The notes under the pieces are model-generated. The model saw only the letters and a list, made by a program, of their open reading frames with translations, was not told the DNA's origin and searched no databases. Made by a program: the position numbers and the translations under genes. DNA of 64,000 nt from Typhlomys cinereus. Lineage: Eukaryota; Chordata; Mammalia; Rodentia; Platacanthomyidae. Of this stretch, positions 47,174-61,600 are shown in pieces. The number at the start of each line of letters is the position of its first letter. Positions within the stretch are counted from its first letter, which is position 1. The stretch lies in NCBI GenBank assembly GCA_023101885.1, contig JALPQD010000919.1, positions 186,001-250,000 of the forward strand. Direction: 5' to 3'.

Positions 47174-50100
47174 GTGAACCAAGTGAAGAGGACTCACAGT
47201 CACATGTAGCATGTGCACTTCTTTGGGAAGTCATGTCCAGCATGTGCACTTCTTTCAGATAAGTATCCTACACAGGTTTCTAGACTGTAAAACTTTGTAT
47301 TCTGGAGAAAACAACATTTCTTTTGTGCTGATTCTATCAATTATGTTCAGGCTTGTAATGAGCTTGAAAATAGTGACCAAGTGAGGACTCGTCCAATTCA
47401 CATGTTTCACTTTCTCTTCTCAGTGATAAGAATCCTGTAGATGTTCATACGTTGTAAATTTTTATGTTCCAGAGAAATTCACACTGGTTTTGTGAGGTTT
47501 TCATGGAATATGTTCACACAGTCCTTCATTCTCCAAAACAGTGAACCAAGTTAGGAGGACTGAGAGTCAAATGTTGTAGGTGCACTTCTCAGGGATAAGT
47601 ATCCTACAGAAGATTGTGTAGTGTTACGATTTGTGTTCAGGAGAAGATCATCCTCATTTTTCGCCATTCGCACAAGACATGTTCATGTAGGCCATGATTT
47701 TCCAAAAGGGTGAACCAAATGCGGAGGATTCTGTATCAAATGTTGGCATTTCACTTCTTAGGCATACGTATCCTATAGAAGTTCCTAAACTGTAACTTTT
47801 GTGTTCAGGCGAAAATCATAGTTGTTTTCTGACATTGGAATGGCACATGTTCACACAGGCCATGATTTCACAAAATACACAACCAAGTGTGGAGGACTCA
47901 GAGTTAAATGTTGCAAATGTGCTTCTTCAGGAGAAGTGTCGTACAGAAGTTTCTATATTGTAACTCTTTGTGTTCAGGAGGAAATCACACTTGTTTTACG
48001 ACTTTTCCTAGAAACATGTTCACGCATGTCGTTCCATTCAGAAACAGTGAACCAAGTGAAGAGGACTCACAGTCTTATGTAGCATGTGCACTTCGTTGGG
48101 AAGTCATGTGCAGCATGTGCACTTCTTTCAGATAAGTATCCTACACAGGTTTCTAGAATGTAAAACTTTGTATTCTGCAGAAAACAACATTTGTTTTGTG
48201 CTGATTCTACCAATAATGTTCAGGCTTGTAATGAGCTTGAAAATAGTGACCAAGTGAGGACGCGTCCAAATCACATGTTTCACGTTATCTTCTCAGTGAT
48301 AAGAATCCTGTAGATGTTCATACATTGTAACTGATAAGTATCCTACAGAGGTTTCTAGACTGTAAAACTTTGTATTCTGGAGAAAACAACATTTCTTTTG
48401 TGCTGATTCTACCAATTGTGTTCAGGCTTGTAATGAGCTTGAAAATAGTGACCAAGAGAGGACGCGTCAAATTCACATGTTTCACTTTCTCGCTCAGTGA
48501 TAAGAATCCTGTAGATGTGCATACGTTGTAACTTTTTATGTTGAGTAGAAATTCACACTGGTTTTGTGACGTTTTCATGGAATATGTTCACACAGGCCTT
48601 GATTTTCCAAACGAGTGAACCAAGTGAGGAGGACTGAGAGTCAAATGTTGGAGGTGCACTTCTCAGGGATAAGTGTCCTACAGAAGATTCTGTAGTGTTA
48701 TGCTTTGTGTTCAGGAGAAGATCATCCTCGTTTTGCGACATTCGCACATGACATGTTCACGCAGGCCATGATTTTCCAAAAGAGTGAACAAGTGCAGAGG
48801 ATTCAAAGTCAATAGTTGTCATTTCACTTCTTAGGGATACGAATCCTATAGAAGTTCCTAAACTGTAACTTTTGTGTTCAGGCGAAAATCATACTTGTTT
48901 TCTGACATTGGAATGGCACATGTTCACACAGGCCATGATTTCACAAAATAGAGAACCATGTGCGGAGAACTCAGAGTTAAATGTTGCAAGTGTGCTTCTT
49001 TAGGAGAAGTATCGTACAGAAGTTTCTATATTGTAACTCTTTGTGTTCAAGAGGAAATCACACTTGTTTTACGACGTTTCCATGAAACATGTTCATGCAT
49101 GTGGTTCCCTTCGAAAACAGTGAACCAAATGAAGAGGACTCACAGTCATATGTAGCATGTGCACTTCTTTGGGAAGTCATGTGCAGCATGTTCACTTCTT
49201 TCGGATAAGTATCCTACACAGGTTTCTAGACTGTAACACTTTGTATTCTGGAGAAAACAACATTTGTTTTGTGCTGATTCTACCAATTGTGTTCAGGCTT
49301 GTAATGAGCTTGAAAATAGTGACCAAGAGAGGACGCGTCAAATTCACATTTTTCTCTTTCTCGCTCAGTGATAAGAATCCTGTAGATGTGCATACGTTGT
49401 AACTTTTTATGTTGAGTAGAAATTCACACTGGTTTTGTGACGTTTTCATGGAATATGTTCACTCAGGCCTTGATTTTCCAAACGAGTGAACCAAGTGAGG
49501 AGGACTGAGAGTCAAATGTTGGAGGTGCACTTCTCAGGGATAAGTATCCTACAGAAGATTCTGTAGTGTTACGCTTTGTGTTCAGGAGAAGATCATCCTC
49601 GTTTTTTGCAATTCGCATATGACATGTTCACGCAGGCCATGATTTTCCAAAAGAGTGAACCAAGTGCAGAGGATTCTGTATCAAATGTTGGCATTTCACT
49701 TCTTAGGGATACGTATCCTAGAGAAGTTCCTAAACTGTAACTTTTGTGTTCAGGCGAAAATCATACTTGTTTTCTGACATTGGAATGGCACATGTTCACA
49801 CAGGCCATGATTTCACAAAATAGAGAATCAAGTGCGGAGGTCTCAGAGTTAAATGTTGCAAGTGCACTTCTTTAGGAGAAGTATCGTACAGATGTTTCTA
49901 TATTGTAACTCTTTGTGTTCAGGAGGAAATCACACTTGCTTTACGACGTTCCCATGAAACATGTTCATGCATGTGGTTCCCTTCGAAAACAGTGAACCAA
50001 GTGAAGAGGACTCACAGTCATATGTAGCATGCGCACTTCTTTGGGAAGTCATGTGCAGCATGTGCACTTCTGTCGGATAAGTATCCTACACAGGTTTCTA

Positions 50101-51735
50101 GACTGTAAAACTTTGTATTCTGGAGAAAACAACATTTCTTTTGTGCTGATTCTACCAATTGTGTTCAGGCTTGTAATGAGCTTGAAAATAGTGACCAAGA
50201 GAGGACGCGTCAAATTCACATTTTTCTCTTTCTCGCTCAGTGATAAGAATCCTGTAGATGTGCATACGTTGTAACTTTTTATGTTGAGTAGAAATTCACA
50301 CTGGTTTTGTGACGTTTTCATGGAATATGTTCACACAGGCCTTGATTTTCCAAACGAGTGAACCAAGTGAGGAGGACTGAGAGTCAAATGTTGGAGGTGC
50401 ACTTCTCAGAGATAAGTATCCTACAGAAGATTCTGTAGTGTTACGCTTTGTGTTCAGGAGAAGATCATCCTCGTTTTTTGCAATTCGCACATGACATGTT
50501 CACGCAGGCCATGATTTTCCAAAAGAGTGAACCAAGTGCAGAGGATTCTGTATCAAATGTTGGCATTTCACTTCTTAGGGATACGTATCCTAGAGAAGTT
50601 CCTAAACTGTAAATTTTGTGTTCAGGCGAAAATCATACTTGTTTTCTGACATTGGAATGGCACATGTTCACACAGGCCATGATTTCACAAAATAGAGAAC
50701 CATGTGCGGAGAACTCAGAGTTAAATGTTGCAAGTGTGCTTCTTTAGGAGAAGTATCGTACAGAAGTTTCTATATTGTAACTCTTTGTGTTCAAGAGGAA
50801 ATCACACTTGTTTTACGACGTTTCCATGAAACATGTTCATGCATGTGGTTCCCTTCGAAAACAGTGAACCAAGTGAAGAGGACTCACAGTCATATGTAGC
50901 ATGTGCACGTCTTTGGGACGTCATGTGCAGCATGTTCACTTCTTTCGGATAAGTATCCTACACAGGTTTCTAGACTGTAACACTTTGTATTCTGGAGAAA
51001 ACAACATTTGTTTTGTGCTGATTCTACCAATTGTGTTCAGGCTTGTAATGAGCTTGAAAATAGTGACCAAGAGAGGACGCGTCAAATTCACATGTTTCTC
51101 TTTCTCGCTCAGTGATAAGAATCCTGTAGATGTGCATACGTTGTAACTTTTTATGTTGAGTAGAAATTCACACTGGTTTTGTGACGTTTTCATGGAATAT
51201 GTTCACTCAGGCCTTGATTTTCCAAACGAGTGAACCAAGTGAGGAGGACTGAGAGTCAAATGTTGGAGGTGCACTTCTCAGAGATAAGTATCCTACAGAA
51301 GATTCTGTAGTGTTACGCTTTGTGTTCAGGAGAAGATCATCCTCGTTTTTTGCAATTCGCACATGACATGTTCACGCAGGCCATGATTTTCCAAAAGAGT
51401 GAACCAAGTGCAGAGGATTCTGTATCAAATGTTGGCATTTCACTTCTTAGGGATACGTATCCTAGAGAAGTTCCTAAACTGTAAATTTTGTGTTCAGGCG
51501 AAAATCATACTTGTTTTCTGACATTGGAATGGCACATGTTCACACAGGCCATGATTTCACAAAATAGAGAATCAAGTGCGGAGGTCTCAGAGTTAAATGT
51601 TGCAAGTGCACTTCTTTAGGAGAAGTATCGTACAGATGTTTCTATATTGTAACTCTTTGTGTTCAGGAGGAAATCACACTTGCTTTACGACGTTCCCATG
51701 AAACATGTTCATGCATGTGGTTCCCTTCGAAAACA
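47174..51735 (+). repeat. Satellite array, pentamers partly paired into dimers
   Basis: A cores near 47174, 48046, 49121, 49993, 50865 and 51736. The 48046-49121 unit (1,075 bp) holds the extra B segment. From 49.0 kb, two alternating pentamer versions form a dimer. Confidence 0.87.
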
Positions 51736-52445
51736 GTGAACCAAGTGAAGAGGACTCACAGTCATATGTAGCATGCGCACTTCTTTGGGAAGTCATGTGC
51801 AGCATGTGCACTTCTGTCGGATAAGTATCCTACACAGGTTTCTAGACTGTAAAACTTTGTATTCTGGAGAAAACAACATTTCTTTTCTGCTGATTCTACC
51901 AATTATGTTCAGGCTTGTAATGAGCTTGAAAATAGCGACCACGAGAGGACGCGTCAAATTCGCATGTTTCACTTTCCCGGTCACTGATAAGAATCCTGTA
52001 CATGTTCATACGTTGTAACATTTTATGTTGAGGAGAAATTCACACTGGTTTTGTAATGTTTTCATGGAATATGTTCACACAGGCCTTGATTTTCCAAATC
52101 AGTGAACCAAGTGAGGAGGACTGGGAGTCAAATGTTGGAGGTGCACTTCTCAGGGATAAGTATCCTACAGAAGATTCTGTAGTGTTATGCTTTGTGTTCA
52201 GGAGAAGATCATCCTCGTTTTGCGACATTCGCACATGACATGTTCACGCAGGCCATGATTTTCCAAAAGAGTGAAACAAGTGCAGAGGATTCAAAGTCAA
52301 AAGTTGTCATTTCACTTCTTAGGGATACGAATCCTATAGAAGTTCCTAAACTGTAACTTTTGTGTTCAGGCGAAAATCATACTTGTTTTCTGACATTGGA
52401 ATGGCACATGTTCACACAGGCCATGATTTCACAAAATAGAGAACC
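48958..52445 (+). repeat. 1,744-bp dimeric higher-order unit, two copies
   Basis: Identical or nearly identical frames recur at 48958, 50702 and 52446, at 49157 and 50901, and at 50029 and 51773, always 1,744 bp apart. Alternate E monomers read AACCATGTGCGGAGAACTC and AATCAAGTGCGGAGGTCTC, which marks the two halves of the dimer. Confidence 0.88.
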
Positions 52446-52811
52446 ATGTGCGGAGAACTCAGAGTTAAATGTTGCAAGTGTGCTTCTTTAGGAGAAGTAT
52501 CGTACAGAAGTTTCTATATTGTAACTCTTTGTGTTCAAGAGGAAATCACACTTGTTTTACGACGTTTCCATGAAACATGTTCATGCATGTGGTTCCCTTC
52601 GAAAACAGTGAACCAAGTGAAGAGGACTCACAGTCATATGTAGCATGTGCACGTCTTTGGGAAGTCATGTGCAGCATGTTCACTTCTTTCGGATAAGTAT
52701 CCTACACAGGTTTCTAGACTGTAACACTTTGTATTCTGGAGAAAACAACATTTGTTTTGTGCTGATTCTACCAACTATGTTCAGGCTTGTAATGAGCTTT
52801 AAAATAGTGAC

Positions 52812-53028
52812 GTAGAATCAGCACAAAACAAATGTTGTTTTCTCCAGAACACAAAGTTTTACAGTTTAGAAACCTCTGTAGGATACTTATCCGAAAGGAT
52901 TCTACAACCATGTTCAGGCTTGTTATGAGCTTGAAAATAGTGACGTAGAATCAGCACAAAACAAATGTTGTTTTCTCCAGAACACAAAGTTTTAGAGTTT
53001 AGAAACTCTGTAGGATACTTATCCGAAA
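52812..53028 (-). repeat. Two inverted B-monomer patches in tandem (133-bp period)
   Basis: 52812-52897 and 52945-53028 are reverse complements of the B segment from GGATAAGTATCC to GCTGATTCTAC, whose direct version lies just upstream (about 52690-52772). Each is flanked by GTGAC/GTAGAATC and GGATTCTAC. The direct and inverted copies could fold into a stem of about 85 bp. Confidence 0.9.
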
Positions 53029-53234
53029 GGATTCTACCAACCATGTTCAGGCTTGTTATGAGCTTGAAAATAGTGACCAAGTGAGGACGCGTCCAATTCA
53101 CATGTTTCACTTTCTCTTCTCAATGATAAGAACCCTGTAGATGTTCATATGTTGTAACTTTTTATGTTCCGGAGAAATTCACACTGGTTTTGTGACGTTT
53201 TCATGGAATATGTTCACGCAGGCCTTGATTTTCC

Positions 53235-53300
53235 AAAAGAGTGAACCAAGTGAGGAATATTCAGAGTCAAATGTTGGCATTTCACTTCTTAGGGATAAGT
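53235..53300 (+). other. Fused C/D monomer
   Basis: After a C-type beginning the word reads GTGAGGAATATTCAGAGTC and goes straight on to the D ending TTGGCATTTCAC. One monomer has been lost, so this unit gains two inverted patches but loses about 170 bp (net 966 bp). The same fusion is at about 58908-58945 in copy 2. Confidence 0.75.
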
Positions 53301-56300
53301 ATCCTAGAGAAGTTCCTAAACTGTAACTTTTGTGTTCAGGCGAAAACCATATTTGTTTTCTGACATTGGAATGGCTCATGTTCACACAGGCCATGATTTC
53401 ACAAAATAGAGAACCAAGTGCAGAGGACTCAGAGTTAAATGTTACAAGTGCGCTTCTTTAGCAGAAGTATCGTACAGAAGTTTCTATATTGTAACTCTGT
53501 GTGTTCAGGAGGAAATCACAGTTGTTTTACGCCATTTCCATGAAATGTTCATGCATGTCGTTCCCTTCGAAAACAGTGAACCAAGTGAAGAGGACTCACA
53601 GTCATATGTAGCATGTGCACTTCTTTGGGAAGTCATGTGCAGCATGTGCACTTCTTTCGGATAAGTATCCTACACCGGTTTCTAGACTGTAAAACTTTGT
53701 ATTCTGGAGAAAACAACATTTCTTTTGTGCTGATTCTACCAATTATGTTCAGGCTTGTAATGAGCTTGAAAATAGTGACCAAGTGAGGACGTGTCCAATT
53801 CACATGTTTCACTTTATCTTCTCAGTGATAAGAATCCTGTACATGTTCATAAGTTGTAACTTTTTATATTCCGGAGAAATTCACACTGGTTTTGTGACGT
53901 TTTCATGGAATATGTTCACGCAGGCCTTGATTTTCCAAAACAGTGAACCAAGTGAGGAGGACTGAGAGTCAAATGTTGGAGGTGCACTTCTCAGGGATAA
54001 GTATCCTACAGAAGATTCTGTAGTGTTACGCTTTATGTTCAGGAGAAGATCATCCTCGTTTTGCGGCATTCGCACATAACATGTTCACGCAGGCCATGAT
54101 TTTCCAAAAGAGTGAACCAAGTGCGGAGCATTCAGGGTCAAATGTTGGCATTTCACTTCTTAAGGATAAGTATCCTACAGAAGTTCCTGCACTGTAACTT
54201 TTGTGTTCAGGCGAAAACAATATTTGTTTTCTGACATTGAAATGGCACATGTACACACAGGCCATGATTTCACAAAATAGAGAATCAAGTGCAGAGGTCT
54301 CAGGGTTAAATGTTGCAAGTGCGCTTCTTTAGGAGAAGTATCGTACAGAAGTTTCTATATTGTAACATTTTGTTTTCAGGAGGATATCACACATGTTTTA
54401 CGACGTTTCCATGAAACATGTTCATGCATGTGGTTCCCTTCGAAAACAGTGAACCAAGTGAAGAGGACTCACAGTCTTATGTAGCATGTGCACTTCTTTG
54501 GGAAGTCATGTGGTGCATGTGCACTTCTTTCGATAAGTATCCTACACAGGTTTCTAGACTGTAAAACTTTGTATTCTGGAGAAAACAACATTTCTTTTGT
54601 GCTGATTCTACCAATTATGTTCAGGCTTGTAATGAGCTTGAAAATAGCGACCAAGAGCAGACGCATCAAATTCACATGTTTCACTTTCTCGCTCAGTGAT
54701 AAGAATCCTGTAGATGTTCATACGTTGTAACTTTTTATTTTGAGTAGTAATTCACACTGGTTTTGTGACGTTTTCATGGAATATGTTCATACAGGCCTTC
54801 ATTTTCCAAAACAGTGAACCAAGTGAGGAGGACTGAGAGTCAAATGTTGGAGGTGCACTTCTCAGGGATAAGTATCCTACAGAAGATTCTGTAGTGTTAC
54901 GATTTGTGGTTAGGAGAAGATCATCCTCGTTTTTTCGCCATTCGCTCATGACATGTTCACGTAGTCCATGATTTTCCAAAAGAGTGAACCAAGTGCGGAG
55001 GATTCTGTATCAAATGTTGGCATTTCACTTCTTAGGGATACGTATCCTATAGAAGTTCCTAAACTGTAACTTTTGTGTTCAGGCGAAAATCATACCTGTT
55101 TTCTGATATTGGAATGGCACATGTTCACACAGGCCATGATTTCACAAAATAGAGAACCAAGTGTGGAGGACTCAGAGTTAAATGTTGCAAATGTGCTTCT
55201 TTAGGAGAAGTATCGTACAGAAGTTTCTATATTGTAATTCTTTGTGTTCAGGAGGAAATCACACTTGTTTTACGACTTTTCCATGAAACATGTTCATGCA
55301 TGTCGTTCCCTTCGAAAACAGTGAACCAAGTGAAGAGGACTCACAGTCTTATGTAGCATGTGCACTTCGTTGGGAAGTCATGTGCAGCATGTGCACTTCT
55401 TTCAGATAAGTATCCTACACAGGTTTCTAGACTGTAAAACTTTGTATTCTGCTGAAAACAACATTTGTTTTGTGCTGATTCTACGAACTATGTTCAGGCT
55501 TGTAATGAGCTTGAAAACAGTGACCAAGAGAGGACGCGTCCAAATCACATGTTTCACTTTATATTCTCAGTGATAAGAATCCTGTAGATGTTCATACATT
55601 GTAACTGATAAGTATCCTGCACAGGTTTCTAGACTGTAAAACTTTGTATTCTGGAGAAAACAACATTTCTTTTGTGCTGATTCTACCAATTATGTTCAGG
55701 CTTGTAATGGGCTTGAATATAGCGACCAAGAGAGGACGCGTCAAATTCACATGTTTCACTTTCTCGCTCAGTGATAACAATCCTGTAGATGTTCATACGT
55801 TGTAACTTTTTATGTTGAGTAAAAATTCACACTGGTTTTGTGACGTTTTCATGGAATATGTTCACACAGGCCTTGATTTTTCAAACGAGGGAACCAAGTG
55901 AGGAGGACTGAGAGTCAAATGTTGGACGTGCACTTCTCAGGGATAAGTATCCTACAGAAGATTCTGCAGTGTTACGCTTTGTGTTCAGGAGAAGATCATC
56001 CTCGTTTTTCGCCATTCGCACATGACATATTCACGCAGGCCATGATTTTCCAAAAGAGTGAACCAAGTGCAGAGGATTCTGTGTCAAATATTGGCATTTC
56101 ACTTCTTAGGGATACGTATCCTATAGAAGTTCCTAAACTGTAACTTTTGTGTTCAGGCGAAAATCATACTTGTTTTCTGACCTTGGAATGGCACATGTTC
56201 ACACAGGTCATGATTTCACAAAATAGAGAACCAAGTGCGGAGGACTCAGAGTTAAATGTTGCAAGTGCACTTCTTTAAGAGAAGTATCATACAGAAATTT

Positions 56301-56596
56301 CTACATTGTAACTCTTTGTGTTCAGGAGGAAATCACACTTGTTTTACGCCGTTTCCATGAAACGTTCATGTATGTCATTCCCTTCGAAAACAGTGAAACA
56401 AGTGAAGAGGACTCACAGTCATATGTAGCATGTGCACTTCTTTGGGAAGTTATGTGCAGCATGTGCACTTCTTTCGGATAAGTATCCGACACAGGTTTCT
56501 AGACTGTAAAACTTTGTATTCTGGAGAAAACAACATTTATTTTGTGCTAATTCAACCAACTATGTTCAGGCTTGTAATGAGCTTTAAAATAGTGAC

Positions 56597-56682
56597 GTAG
56601 AATCATCACAAAACAAATGTTGTTTTCTCCAGAACACAAAGTTTAACAGTTTAGAAAGTTCTGTAGGATACTTATCCGAAAG
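56597..56682 (-). repeat. Single inverted B-monomer patch
   Basis: Starts GTAGAATCATCACAAAAC and ends TACTTATCCGAAAGG. It is the same inverted segment as at 52812 but with its own substitutions (AATCATCAC, GTTTAACAG), so it forms a separate lineage. Confidence 0.88.
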
Positions 56683-58475
56683 GATTCTACCAACCATGTT
56701 CAGGCTTGTTATGAGGTTAAAAATATTGACCAAGTGAGGAAGCGTCCAATTCACATGTTTCACTTTCTCTTCTCAATGATAAGAATCCTGTAGATGTTCA
56801 TATGTTGTAACTTTTTATGTTCCGGAGAAATTCGCACTGGTTTTGTGATGTTTTCATGGAATAAGTTCACGCAGGCCTTGATTTTCCAAAAGAGTGAACC
56901 AAGTGAGGAGGACTGAGAGTCAAATGTTGGAGGTGCACTTCTCAAGGGATAAGTATCCTACAGAAGATATTGTAATGTTACACTTTGTGTTCAGGAGAAG
57001 ATCATCCTCGTTTCACGACATTCGCACATAACATGTTCACGTAGGCCATGATTTTCCAAAAGAGTGAACCAAGTGCGGAGCATTCAGACTTAAATGTTGG
57101 CATTTCCCTTCATAGGGATACGTATCCTAGAGAAGTTCCTAAACTGTAACTTTTGTGTTCAGGCGAAAAACATACTTGTTTTCTGACATTGGAATGGCAC
57201 ATGTTCACACAGGCCATGGTTTCACAAAATAGAGAATCAAGTTCGGAGGTCTCAGAGTTAAATGTTCCAATGCACTTCTTTAGGAGAAGTATCGTACAGA
57301 TGTTTCTATATTGTAACTCTTTGTGTTCAGGAGGAAATCACACTTGCTTTACGACGTTCCCATGAAACATGTTCATACATGTGGTTCCCTTCGAAAACAG
57401 TGAACCAAGTGAAGAGGACTCACAGTCATATGTAGCATGCGCACTTCTTTGAGAAGTCATGTGCAGCATGTGCACTTCTGTCGGATAAGTATCCTACACA
57501 GGTTTCTAGACTGTAAAACTTTGTATTCTGGAGAAAACAACATTTCTTTTGTGCTGATTCTACCAATTATGTTCAGGCTTGTAATGAGCTTGAAAATAGC
57601 GACCACGAGAGGACGCGTCAAATTCGCATGTTTCACTTTCGCGGTCACTGATAAGAATCCTGTACATGTTCATACGTTGTAACATTTTATGTTGAGGAGA
57701 AATTCACACTGGTTTTGTAATGTTTTCATGGAATATGTTCACACAGGCCTTGATTTTCCAAATCAGTGAACCAAGTGAGGAGGACTGAGAGTCAAATGTT
57801 GGAGGTGCACTTCTCAGGGATAAGTATCCTACAGAAGATTCTGTAGTGTTACGCTTTGTGTTCAGGAGAAGATCATCCTCGTTTTGCGACATTCGCACAT
57901 GACATGTTCACGCAGGCCATGATTTTCCAAAAGAGTGAAACAAGTGCAGAGGATTCAAAGTCAAAAGTTGTCATTTCACTTCTTAGGGATACGAATCCTA
58001 TAGAAGTTCCTAAACTGTAACTTTTGTGTTCAGGCGAAAATCATACTTGTTTTCTGACATTGGAATGGCACATGTTCACACAGGCCATGATTTCACAAAA
58101 TAGAGAACCATGTGCGGAGAACTCAGAGTTAAATGTTGCAAGTGTGCTTCTTTAGGAGAAGTATCGTACAGAAGTTTCTATATTGTAACTCTTTGTGTTC
58201 AAGAGGAAATCACACTTGTTTTACGACGTTTCCATGAAACATGTTCATGCATGTGGTTCCCTTCGAAAACAGTGAACCAAGTGAAGAGGACTCACAGTCA
58301 TATGTAGCATGTGCACTTCTTTGGGAATTCATGTGCAGCATGTTCACCTCTTTCGGATAAGTATCCTACACAGGTTTCTAGACTGTAACACTTTGTATTC
58401 TGGAGAAAACAACATTTGTTTTGTGCTGATTCTACCAACTATGTTCAGGCTTGTAATGAGCTTTAAAATAGTGAC

Positions 58476-58696
58476 GTAGAATCAGACCAAAACAAATGTT
58501 GTTTTCTCCAGAACACAAAGTTTTACAGTTTAGAAACCTCTGTAGGATACTTATCCGAAAGGATTCTACCAACCATGTTCAGGCTTGTTATGAGCTTGAA
58601 AATAGTGACGTAGAATCAGCACAAAACAAATGTTGTTTTCTCCAGAACACAAAGTTTTAGAGTTTAGAAACCTCTGTAGGATACTTATCCGAAAGG
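58476..58696 (-). repeat. Two inverted B-monomer patches (copy 2)
   Basis: 58476-58562 and 58609-58696, the partners of 52812-53028 at an offset of about 5,664 bp, with only a few substitutions (for example CAGACCAAAAC for CAGCACAAAAC). Confidence 0.9.
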
Positions 58697-61600
58697 ATTC
58701 TACCAACCATGTTCAGGCTTGTTATGAGCTTGAAAATAGTGTCCAAGTGAGGACGCGTCCAATTCACATGTTTCACTTTCTCTTCTCAATGATAAGAACC
58801 CTGTAGATGTTCATATGTTGTACCTTTTTATGTTCCGGAGAAATTCACACTGGTTTTGTGACGTTTTCATGGAATATGTTCACGCAGGCCTTGATTTTCC
58901 AAAAGAGTGAACCAAGTGAGGAATATTCAGAGTCAAATGTTGGCATTTCACTTCTTAGGGATAAGTATCCTGAGAAGTTCCTAAACTGTAACTTTTGTGT
59001 TCAGGCGAAAACCATACTTGTTTTCTGACATTGGAATGGCACATGTTCACACAGGCCATGATTTCACAAAATAGAGAACCAAGTGCAGAGGACTCAGACT
59101 TAAATGTTACAAGTGCGCTTCTTTAGCAGAAGTATCGTACAGAAGTTTCTATATTGTAACTCTGTGTGTTCAGGAGGAAATCACAGTTGTTTTACGCCGT
59201 TTCCATGAAATGTTCATGCATGTCGTTCCCTTCGAAACAGTGAACCAAGTGAAGAGGACTCACAGTCATATGTAGCATGTGCACTTCTTTGGGAAGTCAT
59301 GTGCAGCATGTGCACTTCTTTCGGATAAGTATCGTACACAGGTTTCTAGACTGTAAAACTTTGTATTCTGGAGAAAACAACATTTCTTTTGTGCTGATTC
59401 TACCAATTATGTTCAGGCTTGTAATGAGCTTGAAAATAGTGACCAAGTGAGGACGCGTCCAATTCACATGTTTCACTTTATCTTCTCAGTGATAAGAATC
59501 CTGTAGATGTTCATAAGTTGTAACTTTTTATGTTGAGTAGAAATTCACACTGGTTTTGTGACGTTTTCATGGAATATGTTCACGCAGGCCTTGATTTTCC
59601 AAAACAGTGAACCAAGTGAGGAGGACTGAGAGTCAAATGTTGGAGGTGCACTTCTCAGGGATAAGTATCCTACAGAAGATTCTGTAGTGTTACGCTTTAT
59701 GTTCAGGAGAAGATCATCCTCGTTTTGCGGCATTCGCACATAACATGTTCACGCAGGCCATGATTTTCCAAAAGAGTGAACCAAGTGCGGAGCATTCAGG
59801 GTCAAATGTTGGCATTTCACTTCTTAAGGATAAGTATTCTACAGAAGTTCCTAAACTGTAACTTTTGTGTTCAGGCGAAAACAATATTTGTTTTCTGACA
59901 TTGAAATTGCACATGTACACACAGGCCATGATTTCACAAAATAGAGAATCAAGTGCAGAGGTCTCAGGGTTAAATGTTGCAAATGTGCTTCTTTAGGAGA
60001 AGTATCGTACAGAAGTTTCTATATTGTAAATCTTTGTGTTCAGGAGGAAATCACACTAGTTTTACGACGTTTCCATGAAACATGTTCATGCATGTCGTTC
60101 CCTTCGAAAACAGTGAACCAAGTGAAGAGGACTCACAGTCTTATGTAGCATGTGCACTTCTTTGGGAAGTCATGTGCAGCATGTGCACTTCTTTCGATAA
60201 GTATCCTACACAGGTTTCTAGACTGTAAAACTTTGTATTCTGGAGAAAACAACATTTCTTTTGTGCTGATTCTACCAATTATGTTCAGGCTTGTAATGAG
60301 CTTGAAAATAGCGACCAAGAGCGGACGCATCAAATTCACATGTTTCACTTTCTCGCTCAGTGATAAGAATCCTGTAGATGTTCATACGTTGTAACTTTTT
60401 ATGTTGAGTAGAAATTCACACTGGTTTTGTGACGTTTTCATGGAATATGTTCATACAGGCCTTCATTTTCCAAAACAGTGAACCAAGTGAGGAGGACTGA
60501 GAGTCAAATGTTGGAGGTGCACTTCTCAGGGATAAGTATCCTACAGAAGATTCTGTAGTGTTACGATTTGTGGTTAGGAGAAGATCATCCTCGTTTTTCG
60601 CCATTCGCTCATGACATGTTCACGTAGTCCATGATTTTCCAAAAGAGTGAACCAAGTGCGGAGGATTCTGTATCAAATGTTGGCATTTCACTTCTTAGGG
60701 ATACGTATCCTATAGAAGTTCCTAAACTGTAACTTTTGTGTTCAGGCGAAAATCATACCTGTTTTCTGATATTGGAATGGCACATGTTCACACAGGCCAT
60801 GATTTCACAAAATAGAGAACCAAGTGTGGACGACTCAGAGTGAAATGTTGGAAATGTGCTTCTTTAGGAGAAGTATCGTACAGAAGTTTCTATATTGTAA
60901 TTCTTTGTGTTCAGGAGGAAATCACACTTGTTTTACGACTTTTCCATGAAACATGTTCATGCATGTCGTTCCCTTCGAAAACAGTGGACCAAGTGAAGAG
61001 GACTCACAGTCTTATGTAGCATGTGCACTTCGTTGGGAAGTCATGTGCAGCATGTGCACTTCTTTCAGATAAGTATCCTACACAGGTTTCTAGACTGTAA
61101 AACTTTGTATTCTGCTGAAAACAACATTTGTTTTGTGCTGATTCTACGATCTATGTTCAGGCTTGTAATGAGCTTGAAAACAGTGACCAAGAGAGGACGC
61201 GTCCAAATCACATGTTTCACTTTATCTTCTCAGTGATAAGAATCCTGTAGATGTTCATACATTGTAACTGATAAGTATCCTGCACAGGTTTCTAGACTGT
61301 AAAACTTTGTATTCTGGAGAAAACAACATTTCTTTTGTGCTGATTCTACCAATTATGTTCAGGCTTGTAATGGGCTTGAATATAGCGACCAAGAGAGGAC
61401 GCGTCAAATTCACATGTTTCACTTTCTCGCTCAGTGATAACAATCCTGTAGATGTTCATACGTTGTAACTTTTTATGTTGAGTAAAAATTCACACTGGTT
61501 TTGTGACGTTTTCATGGAATATGTTCACACAGGCCTTGATTTTTCAAACGAGGGAACCAAGTGAGGAGGACTGAGAGTCAAATGTTGGACGTGCACTTCT

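Larger units (their letters stand above)
51736..57401 (+). repeat. 5.66-kb super-unit of six variant pentamers, copy 1
   Basis: A-core spacings are about 872, 966, 871, 871, 1,075 and 1,011 bp. The 966 unit has two inverted patches and a fused C/D monomer. The 1,075 unit has the extra B segment. The 1,011 unit has one inverted patch. The same six lengths follow in the same order in the next copy. The homologous boundary lies a little left of the A core (about 51.5-51.6 kb). Confidence 0.9.

Noticed and set aside
48060..48100. CENP-B box in the A monomer (CTTCGTTGGGAAGTCATG)
   Set aside because: It starts like the box (TTCGTTGG), but the required A and the CGGG half are absent. I found no better match on either strand.
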